Shown here: positions 47,652 through 59,800 of the stretch, piece by piece
How positions within the stretch are numbered: position 1 is the first letter of the stretch
Layout of the letters: every line of letters begins with the position of its first letter
Assembly: GCA_916048095.2 (NCBI GenBank)
Contig: OU696584.1
Span: 8,165,444 to 8,229,443, forward strand
Reading direction: 5' to 3'
Origin: Sacculina carcini
Taxonomy: Eukaryota; Arthropoda; Thecostraca; Sacculinidae
Length of the DNA: 64,000 nt
Program-made: the position numbers and the translations under genes
Notes under the pieces: generated by a model
The model's database searches: none
Seen by the model: only the letters and a program-made list of their open reading frames with translations
What the model was told of the DNA's origin: nothing

Positions 47652-50600
47652 ATGTCTGACTTGAAGGAGTTAGCGGACGACTGGTCCGAACCGGAGCTAT
47701 CAGGCTGTGAGTCAGAATCATGTGTATCTAAGTGTCGCAGCAGTGCAAATTTAGGCTCTGGTCATGCCTCAGTCGGTGCTGGCGAATGCTCCATCAAACT
47801 CGAGGATGCCCGTTGTAAATCTCTCAAGGTCGAGAGTTGTTTTCGCTCTAATGAAGCTGACAACTGCACTGTGTCTTCTGGAGATGATTGTGCGACCCAT
47901 TCGTCCGTTCTTGTAGGATGCAATGATGTTGGTACAGTGTCGCAACAATCCAATGTCGGTGTTCACTGCTCTGTACAATCAGACCGACGTGATATCGCTG
48001 ATAATTTCAGTAGCACTGACAAGGAGGATCCTGGTTGTCAAGCGCTCGTGGAAAGACCGGCTAATGAGGAAGAAATTTTTGGTGAACTTCCGCCCACAGC
48101 TGAACTTGCTTCTGAAAAACGTCAACGATGTTTAATTACTGCACAAAATGACGGGATCAGCGGTAATTGTTATACGACGGAGGAGCAAGTCACTCTTGTG
48201 GATCAGACTCATCAGAAGCCTAGAATTTCTGACGCTCAAACTTCCAATAGCCACACTGCAGAATCACTAACTGCCTTTTGCCGTAAATTTTCCGCAAAAT
48301 CTGCAAAACACTCGGTTGTTTCGTCGAATATCAGTGATGGGATGGGCGGCAGTGGTGTCGATAGCTTGGTCGTGGAAGAGCTGGGCCATTGCTGGCCAGA
48401 TGGGGTGAGCAGCTGCTCGGCGGAGGCGGAGAAACTGGCGCGCGACGAGTTTGTCGTCTCTTCCACCACGACCAGTTCTCCAGGCGGCAAACAAGCCAAT
48501 TATCAAGAGACTACTGTGAAGGGCGCGCGCTCATCCGACAGCGCCGAGGTGAAGCAGCTCACGTGTGACATTGATTGCGACTCGTCTCCCCAGGGTCCTT
48601 CACCAAAAAAAGTCAGGCATAACCCGGACGTTGCAATGAACGACACATCTCTGGTTGCTGGCAATGCTTGGCCGAGTGAATCTGATGGGCCGTGCACATC
48701 TGTTGCGTCGTCTTGCAAAGAAGTCCACGTGTCGCGCGACGCAACCAACGTTCCACCAACACCTTCCTCATCATCTTCTCCACGTGCATCTTCACTGAGT
48801 TCCAGACAGGATTGCAGGACTGATGTAGCGGCCGACTCGCTGCCTACTTCCACCGGCGAGGACCAGATATCAACTGTCTCGTGCTCTACAGACCCGAGTG
48901 TCGTAAACACCTCGGCTGACGACTCTTCTGGACGTCGTATGCGCCAGACAACCATATCGGCGTCCAAGGCTTCCTATATGGACTCGGTTCAGCTGGCTCA
49001 GATGCGCAGCACTGGCAAATGCGTCAGTCCCACGCGGAAACACACGACCGCGGCGTCTCGCTCTCCTTGCGGCGACACTAGTGAGGTGGTTGCCAAGTGC
49101 TCTGCCAGTGAGGTCGAACAGCCTTCCTGTGCCGAACAAGACATCACGTTCTTCGACCGCTTCTCGGCGCTGGAGCAGACGGCGTTCGCCAGCTGGATGA
49201 CACGCAAGAAGAACTTGGACGTGGTGTTGGCGCGGTTCAGCGTGGATGCCAGCGTTTTGCGCTCGATGCGGTCGGCTGCCACTCGAGCGCAAATCAAGGC
49301 TTTCCTTGCACGTCGAGCCGAGCTTAAGGCGGCGCAAGTCGGCAGTTCGCCGCGTCGTCGCAAAACCCCGTCCAAGAGTCAGCAGACATCGCTTGTTCCC
49401 GCCCAGCCGCCCACCACCAGCGACCGCATCGAGCGCGTGCAAACGATCAGACAGGCGGTGGAGCTGGTGTTCCGCACCGAGATGTCGGCCACCCAACTGG
49501 AGCGAGTTCACCCGGTGAGTCGCCGCACGGCACGCACCATCGTCACGATGCGGCGACAGGGCTGCAGTGTGCGGCGCGTGCTCGAGTGGTGCGTGTGCGC
49601 CGAGGTTTGTCGCAGCGACCGCGTCTCAATGGATGCCGCCCTGCGTCTCGTCGTCTCGTCCAAGAAGGGCACGCAGGCCATGGCCTCCAGGTTCGGACTG
49701 AACGTGCACGTGCTGGCTCGTCGCGCCGAGGAGGCAAAGTTTCTGCTGGGTCGCGATATAAGTCGCTCGGTGGCTCGCACCGCTGCCCTGTCGGCCGGCT
49801 CTTTGTCGCAAGATGAAGACCAGCCGGTCGGAGTGGCGAGAGCCGGGAGCGCGACAGACTGCGGTCTGGACCAGCATGAAGATCACACCAGTCCTGGAGC
49901 ATCATGTGTGGAGCGTCTTGGATTGTCAATCAAGCAGGAACAACACCACGACAACTGCGAGAACATCAATTGTGATTTGGTGAACGCTCGGGACGGCACG
50001 GACCAGACATCGAGTGCTGGCGGTGGTATATTACGCGTTCGTCGCTTCTCCACGTCCAGCTGGGATGCAGTGGGGCAGGCTAGTGATGAGTCGGCAATGA
50101 GCGGAACCAACTGTTATACGACTTCTACAGCTGCTTCTGCGACCCACCGCTCCGGCAAGACGATGCTGATTAAGAAGCGAGGTGCGTGTTCTGCTAGCAC
50201 GTCTTCCCGAGTCCGACATCGCTCGAAAGTCTCGGCTCATCACAGCTTGCCGTCCAAGAAATCATCGGCATCACATGCGACAGCCGCCTCAGCCAAGCAT
50301 GGCCGCCAGACTACCATTGACGGGGTGTCCGGGCGGGTGGTTGTGTCGACGCACAGTGGCGGTGTTTCTCCGTCACGTCACGACTGCTCCTCAACGCCGG
50401 GACGCAGCAGTGGCCGGCTGGTGAAGCCGTCACATCGCGCCGTCGCCGCTCTCGTCAGCAACAGCACAACCAGTACCATGTGGAAAATGTTCAGCCGTCG
50501 ACTAGTGCCAGCCAAGACCAACAGACCAACAGGCGGCGGCGGTGGAGCTCTTCATGACGCTGTTAAAACAGTCCACCGCTCCACTCACAATGTAGCCGGT

Positions 50601-50891
50601 GAAGCCGGCGGGCGCCAGAAACACACGCGACGGCGCCCCAGCTCGGCTCAGTTGGCGGCGCGTGCTGAACGTGCGGCAGTGGCGGCGCGGGATTGTCGCG
50701 TGCAGGGTATCAGCAGCAGCGAGGCGATCGCACGCCACGACGTCACGCGCGGCGAGCTGCGGCGGGCGCAACGTGCCGTGCGTCGGCTTCCTGACGTGCG
50801 ACAACTGCTGGGCCGCCTGCACCGCCATCTATCGGCCGTCACCGACATGATCAACGGTCACAGCTTCGAAGACGTCTGCGCCAAACATTCG
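47652..50891 (+). CDS. Chromodomain gene exon 1: disordered N-terminus and HTH segments 1-5a
   Basis: Start ATG chosen at MSDLKELADDWSEPELSGCE, the first in-frame ATG after the acceptor at 47583. HTH-like: WMTRKKNLDVVLARFSVDAS (1), QAVELVFRTEMSATQLERVH (2), RLVVSSKKGTQAMASRFGLN (3), VQGISSSEAIARHDVTRGEL (4). The exon ends inside HTH 5 at MINGHSFEDVCAKHS, donor GTATGC, phase 0. Confidence 0.85.
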
Positions 50892-53800
50892 GTATGCCTG
50901 CCAGTGTATGTGTGTTCATACGTTCATATGTTTATTTGTCAACACATCATTTATACAGGCAATTCACATGATAACAAAACAATGTTGACTATGCCCTTTA
51001 AGCCTGGGGCTTCTTTTGGGCATATGGTTTTAACTAATTCAGTGTTCAGTAATACATGTTATAACACGTTGACAACACGATGCTTACATGCAATGACAAA
51101 ATACAAAATATGTAAGCATACATTTTAAAAAGCAGTATTAAAAAGTGGTTTCGGGCAATCACTAACATATTCGTGCCTTTATTGAGCCCCATCATATTGG
51201 GTTTCATCACTGCTCAATATCTGGAGTCTGAGTGTCTTTTTGAAGAGGTGTTATTTGCGTTGTGCCAATAGTGATTTTAGTTGTGTGGTTAGTGTGTTAA
51301 ATGCTGTGTGTGTGTGTGTATGTGTGTAGTCACATTGTATTAGTATTTTGTTCCTGTGATGAACATTTGTGTTTTGTCTCTCCGATGTCTAGCACCTGTG
51401 TTGTTGTTGTGCGTGTATTTCTGCTTCGTTCTGATGTCTATGGTTTCGGCTGTGTTTCGGCTGTGGACCATTCGTTCTCTCTCCTTGGCGGTGATGATAA
51501 TTTTAATTGCAATTACAGCCTTTTTCTGCATATGGCTCGCTGTCAATTTTGTGCGTATATGTGTGTGCTCATGTGTTGTTCACAGATATCACAGATGGCG
51601 CTGTTGTCGACACTGCAGCAGTTGCGACAGTCGGGCCTTGTGTCGCCGTATTTCGGCCGTCGTCGGCTCGTGTACGGCCGGGACGATAATGGAACCTGCG
51701 GCGGCGGTGGCAACACACAAGACAGCAACAAGTCCGCCACACTCCGATCTCCCACAACCACCGAGCACTCAACTGGTTCTGCTCCGTGTCACCATGGTGA
51801 TATTGTAGATCCTCCGCGTGTGACAGATGCTCTGTCTGATGGGAAAACAGGAGCAGCGGCATCTAATGTTCGGCTGTCTTCACGAGCGTCTTGTTCGCAA
51901 CAGGCTGATGTGGGTGCCCGGCAGGAGACGAACTCTTCTTCCTCTGTCGCAGACGCGCCTGACCAGACAGACACAACCACGGTCAGTTTGTTTGAGCGGC
52001 GAATACAGCGCGCTCTGGCGGCAAAACGCAGCGGTCTCTCTTACTCGCAGGTGAAGAAGCTGTTTGGCGTGTCGTCGGTGAGTTTGTGGCGCTACGTTAA
52101 GCGCCAGCAAATGGGACTCGTCGCGTCGACCAGTGGGGGTGACGGTGGCGCCCTCTCACGGCTGCCATCCACAACACTGGCGGCTCGGCCGAGCACAAAC
52201 CTCCCGGCATCTCAGTCTCCAACTAGCGTCGGCGTCGTGCCGGCCGACAGACGGACAGACACTGTGTTCCCCACGTCACGTGCCAACAGCACGGCGGTCA
52301 GTGAGGCCGTGACGCTCGTGCTCGACGAGGGTGTGAGTGCACGCACTGCCGCCCGCCAGTGTGGCGTCAGCTATCTCACGCTCACCTACTTTATCAAGCG
52401 TCGTCGCGACGGCCTGCCGCTGTTTCGCCGCTGTCTGGAGGCGGTCAGCGCGTCGTCCAGTGACGTGGAAGTGGCGCCGGTGAGTGACGGAGCGGCACGA
52501 CGCTTGGCGGCGGCTGCTGCTGCGTGGCGCGGCGGACGGTTGCCGGCGAGAGAGGCGGCGCGGCAACACGACGTACCGCCGGCCTCTGTCATAGTGACTG
52601 CGTGGCGACAGGTCCGTCAGAAGCGAGTTCCCTCCGCCGCCGCGGCCGCCGGCACTCATTCATCCTCCACTGAGACACGTCAGCTCGAGCAGCTGCACCG
52701 CTTCCTGCGCCGTATTTCCGCCGTCGACCAGCAGAGCAGTGTGCGGCGTGGCGTGTTGGAGAGTGCGGCGGCGCGGGCGTGTCGTCTGCCCATGTCCCTG
52801 GTGCGCTACCTGGTGCACGCGCAGTCCAGCGACTTCGAGGTAATCTACGAGGCACAGGCGGCGGTCACCGGCGGCATTGAGCAGTCTGCAGACGAGCACG
52901 CGCTCCTCTCACAGCAACAGTCGCAGCCCGCGGTAGTTCCATCTGCTGCCGTGCCAGAGGGCGCTAGTGTAGCCCGTCGTCCCCGTCTTGCAGTTGATCT
53001 AGGCAACTCGGCGGCGTGTCAGTCTCGTGCAAGAGGCGTGCGCGTGCTCGATGTGATCAGTCCGCAAGTGATGCCCAGTATGAGCGTGTGTGGGGGCCGC
53101 TACCACCCACCTCCGCCCCTCCCGTCCTCACAGCAAGAGGCTGGTGCTGGTGCTGCCCCCTATAAACAAGGACAGGCAGATAGTTCATTGCACAAGACTG
53201 TGAATTTGACGCCGCAGAAACGACCCACTTCTCTCCCATTCGACACGGTGGGTGCTCATAATGGCTGGCGTGTTGATGTCAGTTGTTTCTTCGATGTTTT
53301 TCTGTTCGAGTTGATATTTCACGTGGTGTTTTTGTGTTTTTTTAATAATATTTCGCTTGATCGAAGTCGCTGAAAATCGACACGATTACTGGATCTCCTA
53401 ATTGATCCTCCAGTATTGGCTATGTGAAATTTGTTCGTGTTTTTTGCTGGACTGCAATTCATGTTATTGGTGCGGTTTTATTGGCAGTCTCCAGTCAAGA
53501 AATCCCCTGCGCTCGCTGTCGTTTCTGAACACTGTGACGTGTCTGGTGGCGCCATCTGTGTGGCAAATAGCGACAACAGTAGTTCTGCTGTAGTGCCGCC
53601 GGGAAGCGGTGTAGAACGCACGCCTGAGCTCCGCTTGCGCCAGGCCGTCGAGAATGTTTTGTTGACGGGACAGAGTATTGACGTGGCTGTGGCTTTGTTT
53701 GGTCAGGCAACAGCCAGTGGCGATGGCGAGGATGCTACCAAGCCTCAGCCTTCGTCGTCTGTAGAGAATTTTCGCTGTGCATTGCAGGTGAGTGGGTTTA

Positions 53801-56800
53801 TGTGCGGTGGATGAAGATATTTGGTTTGGGGTGAATTTTAACAGTACTTTTCAACTTTTTCTCATGAAATATTGTTTAATAGAAGAGTAGAATAGAGGTT
53901 AAAGATTAAAGGCTTCAAGTGACAGCTGCTACACGGGAAGAAGCCGAAGCTTATGAACACACACAGGTGTGTCCCGTGCAGCTCGCTGCCACCACAGAAC
54001 CAACCCTCTCCACGCTATGACACCACAAGGACGGAAGACGTATTAGAGAGGACCACCTCCCCAGAATGCATGACACAACACATGACTGATATCTGGTACT
54101 ATCATTTACTGCTGGGTGAACAGGGGCTGTTGGATTATAGATTACGCCCAATGAAATTCTGCTCCGCCGGGTTTCGAACTGCGGATCTCCCGCTTGTGAG
54201 GCGGGTGTACACCACGGAGTCCAACATTGAGCCATTTGTGTGTGTGTGTGTATTTATTACAGCGCGAGCTGGATTTTGGTGTGGGTAAGCCTGGTAGACA
54301 AGCACCGCGCATTTGTGACGAGTTGTTTGTGGTTCAGTGCACATTGACTCTCATATCTTCCGGCTGGGACGTCAACTTCACCTCTCTTGTGTGGATGTTC
54401 AACAGGTGAGTGCTTTATTATATTTATATTATATTTATATTTATATGCTATTATATTTATATGTCTTTTTTATTATATCATATATTACCATCGTTATAAC
54501 AAGAGTTTGTGGTATTCAACGTTTAATTCATTTGTATTCAAACTGTGTGGTAATATTAATCAAATTCATTGAGTGCACGTGAAGTTTTTGGTTTCGTATC
54601 TGGTGTTTTTGCTTGGGTAGATTTTTGTCTTTTCCGAAATATTTCTATATTATTTCGTTATGTAGGTTTTGTACTAGCTTGTGTCACCTGTTATGTCGGA
54701 TTTAATCTCGAGATATATTTCTGGCGAGGTGGTGGTCGGTGTTGAGGCAATGTCACGTGTTTTTGTCGCAGGTTTTTGAACCGCACCGGTCGCAGTTGTG
54801 AGAAGGGCCACTCATGGCTGGATCTGGCATCACTGGCACGCCGCTGGCCCCAACTTCATGGTCAGAAAGAAATAAAGAAATGTGTATTTTGCTCAGACTC
54901 AATAAGAGTATGGAGCACAGCTCCGCATCAAGTAACAGCGGTGTAAAAACAACAACAACAAAGCACAACATCAAAAACAACAAACAATTCAATATGACAT
55001 CATATATGAATCCAAATATGCAAATTCCCAATCATAATGCAACAAATCACGTATTTAACTTAAATGCTTGTTTAAGAAACCTAGCGAGATTACGCTGCTC
55101 TTGTACATTATTTGTTTGCATCAAGTTAATGAAACTATATGTATTTACACAATTATAAAACTTCCGTGGGATATATATTTGTCTCAGGTATTCTATTTGT
55201 TCATTTGTGGCTGTATGTGGAGGTTGTGATGTGGCTGTGATGAATCTTATTAGATTTGTGATGATGTCTATTAGTGAGCGGGTTATTTGCGACCCTTAAA
55301 GTAGAAAAATCACCCTTAAAAATTGTGGGTCGTCTTATACAACCGTTATAAAAGTCAGACCTTGAATTCTGCGTGCATAATTTTTCATTTTACATTAGAA
55401 AATCAGTATCATTTTGGTTGTAAATAAAAATGGTTGATTACAAACACCTTTATTTCTCAATAAGAGTAGGTATTACAGTACAACATCATCAATATCAAAA
55501 ATCAAACCTGCTCCATATGTATATCTAAAACCCATCAAATTCATCTCCATCATCACTGTCTGTTTCGAAAAGTTTTTCCAATACATCACGAGATTCATCA
55601 CAGATGCCATCATCGTAGGGATTCCATTCCAGTCATTTTAGCATACCGATATATGATGAATGCATAAAATTTGCTCTAATTTTGTACCTCGTCTTATCTG
55701 ACGGTCGCCTTATACGCCGAAATATACGGTAATTCCATTTTTGATGCTGCTGTTTTTGCAGGCGCTATTTGTGCCGAGCGCGGAAAACCGAACGCCGATT
55801 TTCGCGAGGCTTTTGATAAAGCGTTGTCGGTGATGCTGGGGCGATACAAGGTCATATCAGGTCATCGACCTCTCTGCCCACCAGGTCAGCTTTTATATCG
55901 ACGATTTTTGGGCTGTAAAAGTGCCTTAAACATCAAATAAGATGTGGAGATGTATTGTGGTGGATTAGCTGTTAAGCCAGCCATCAGCTAATGTGTCAAT
56001 ATGCATTCAGTTGTTTTTCGTTTTTTTTCGTGTGTTTGTGTTTATTTTTAGCTATACATAAGCCTTCTATTTCCACCAGAGCGGCTTATGGATTGCGAAA
56101 AAATGACTATGAAAATGTTTGGCAAATATATTAGTAAATGAATGAATTTGTGTTTGTGTCAATTGCTGAATACACAAATCATCCAGGCGATTGAATTTAT
56201 TTGTCATTTATCGTAGGCGTATTGTTGTAATCGATTGCTCCTTGTCAATACGCAGGCTCGGGCAAAATCTTGTCATCATCGAGGCGGTCTTTTATTCGTC
56301 AGCGACGCGTGACAACCGCTGATACTGGTGCACGTGAGGGGGTGACTGAAGAGGCGGCCGCTCCTGTGCTGCCTTCTTGCTCGTCTTCTTCGTCTGTTTC
56401 TCCGTCGGGAGAGGTTGAGTCTGAGCTGTGCGGCGGCAGTTCTTCTGCCTCGCGTCCTGTCACTCCTTCACCCACAGAAGTATCAGCAGTGGACTCCACC
56501 CCAGCCGAGCAAAATTGTGCAGAAAGTGCGCGCTCACCGGCCACACCGCCTTCAAACAGCAAACAAACTGATGATGCTGTGCCCGTGGACGACTCGATGT
56601 CCACGGACGTCATATCGACAAACGTATCTGCCCGCGCGTCCGACGATTCGTCAAAGTCATTGTCTCCGCACCAAGATGACGTGTTTTTCTCGGGCAAGTT
56701 CTGTCTGACTCCGTCTCCTGCCACGTCACCCACTGAGACGAAGCCGTGCCAGTCACCGTCCAAGAAATCGGCCGATTCTGCATGTAATATCTCAGTTTCG

Positions 56801-59800
56801 CAGCCTGAACAAACTGCACGGCAATGTGACGACTCCCCAATTCAGCTCGTGCAGTCTGAGCAGCCGGAGGTGCAGCAGTCTGAGGTTCACGCGCTGCTCC
56901 CTGATGTGGTGTCACCTCAGCACGTCACCTCTGAGCTGCCACCTCACGAGACCATATCATCACAACATCACGCGCTCTCTGACACATCTCCCGGCGACTC
57001 GAACAAGACGGAGACGCAGGATGACGCAAGCTCGGCGAAATCGAACTTTTCTCACGAGGAAGACTCGAGCGTGTCGGCAATGTGTGACAATTCTGCTATC
57101 TCGCTGACTGAAGACACCGTCAACGATAATATTAAAGATGTTATCGCCGAACATTCGACAACAAATGCATTGTCTGCCGAATCTTGTGCGGATACAAAGC
57201 CTTTAGCGGCAGCGGCAACTTCGCCGACAGAAACAGCCGATAGCGTGAAAAATGTGCAGCCAGCCAGTGTGGGGACGGCGGCAAACGATACAGAAACCAA
57301 CGACGTGAGTAAACTCTAACTAACTGACTGACTAATTGTGCCTCTGTGTGCATTTTGTGTTTTTTACGTGCGTGGTTTTTATGATATTTATTTTTCCACA
57401 TGGACTCCGTGGTGTAGTGGTAGCACACCCGCCTCATAAGCGGGAGGACCGTGGTTCGAATCCCGGCGTAGCAGAATTTCATTGGGCGAATTCTATAATC
57501 CCACAGTCCCTGTCCATCCAGCAGTAAATGATGGTACCAGATATCAGTCATGTGTTGTGCCATGTATTCTGGGAGGTGGCCATCTCTAATGCATCTTACG
57601 TCCTTGTGGCGTCATAGCGTGGATAGGGTCGGTTCTGTGGTGATAGGGAGCTGCACGGGACACACCTGTGTGTGTTCATAAGCTTCGACTTCTTCCCGTG
57701 TAGCAGCTGTCACTTGAGCATTTCACCATTTTAAGCTACTTTTACTCGTGAGTTTTGCGTCTTATTTGTAATTTTGATAATTTGTTTTATGTGGTTCCAG
57801 GCGGTTTACGAGGTGGAGGCGATTCTGGCGTCGCGAAAAAATTTCAATCTGCACAAAACCGAGTTTCTTATTCGCTGGAAAGGTTATACCGAGTGAGTGA
57901 GGTTACACCATTTCAGTCATATTATTTCTGCTCGCTTGTTTTTTTCTAACAAACATCTTAATTTGAGTTTCTTCCGTCGTACACTTTTGTGGCATTTCAC
58001 TACAGCAGTCCAAAATACAAGAACTTCTTAACGTGAAGACTCACATGCTGCCATATCTAACGTGAATTCATGCGTTGTCTTTACGTCATTGTGTTGTTTT
58101 TTCAGCGAACACAATTCGTGGGAGCCGTCGGAAAACCTGAATTGTCACGACTTGCTGGTGCTCTTCAAGAATGGATGGCGAAACTTGAGCAAAAAACGCC
58201 GTCGTCTCATTGTCGGTAAGGCCCAGTGCTATTGAACATGCTTGTTTTACACTATGTGTGTGTGTGTGTGTGTGTGTGTGTTATCCATGCATCTTGATCA
58301 TCAACAAATACAGACAGACAGAGAGAAGAGAAATAGCATAAGAAAATATGAAATGGAACTGAGCTCTTGTGTGTGTGTGTTGTGTTTTACGTTCAGATCA
58401 CTATTGTAGAACTGACAAAACTGACAATTTCGACGCAAATGATGCTAATCAACAAACGCTGGATCTCGAGGCTGCGATTGTCAGGTACTTCCGCGTGATT
58501 TTATCTATGGTCTTCTATTTTGTTTCATATTTGTTCATATTCTTCTATATCTGTAGTTGGGCCATTTTTGCTGTTCTGTTTTTCTAGTGCGTTTTTTCAT
58601 AGTTTGTCTATCACATTTTCCAGCTTCTCTCAGTTGTCTCCGAAAGAAGCAAATTCCGCCGCCGTGTCAGAAAGTTCTGCCGACAACGCTGGAACATCGT
58701 GGAGACGGCTTTCGTCCAATGATGTATCACAAACTGACGACATTGTGACGTCATCGACCGTAACTGACCAATCAGAACCGGTGCTTGCTGTGACGTCACC
58801 GATAACCGACCAATCAGAATCGACTTCTATCAGCGTCAGACATCGCAGTGCAGTGACAACAAGCAGTTCAATTGAACGATCAAGCCGGTTCGTGTCCGGG
58901 GGTCAATTCCATGTTAAATTCAGTGGTTTCCAAATTTTATCTATTGTGACATTGCTTTAGAATATCACAAGTGCGTTCAGCTGAAGCTAAATATTAACTT
59001 TGCTATTCTAATTATCCTAATAATTTATTAATTAAATATTAAATTTGCTATTCTAATTATCCTAATCATTGATTAAAAGTATTCTAATTTTTCCCAACAC
59101 TGACAGATCAACGAAAAAGCGGGCCAACGCGTTGTTCAAGCAATGGCTGGTGCGTCGATCTCCCAAAAGACCGACAGCGACTGTTGTGAAACAAGCTGCT
59201 AGCGATCAGGCCTCTCCTGGTGAGAAAACTCCATAATTATTAACATATGCTGGCGTTTCAGTATGCCTAATTAGCTTCTCACTTGATTTCACATTGAGAT
59301 ATTTGATTGGATTCAACCGCTCGGCAATGCTGATTAAAGCTTGCAATTTAATTAACTATGCAATATTCTAATGATTATTCAACAGGTGGGATTTAAATAG
59401 CTGTATTCAGATACTTGTAGATTGATGCCAGTTGAATAGTTGTTCTGCTCCCATCTTCACGTTTGATCACATATCAACCATTTATTTTTGAATTTACTTT
59501 GAATTTATCCTGTCAATTGTGTTTCTTTTGATTCCTGTTTTTTTCCATTTTAAAGTATTAATCGAATTCTTTCTTGAGTATTCTTTCTTTTCTCTTGTCA
59601 ACGACTTGCCCACAACTCACCATTGTCTCTTGTTCGTCTGCTTTGTCAGCTCCAGTGCGAGAAGCCGGTTCATTGGACGAGCAGCAAACGCCGCCAATGT
59701 CCCTGGCACGAGAGCCGTCACCACCGCCTGAAACGTCAGCCTCTGACAGTGCCGCGGATCGCCGTGAGCAGCAGCATCTGCTACCCACACAGCACGAGCT

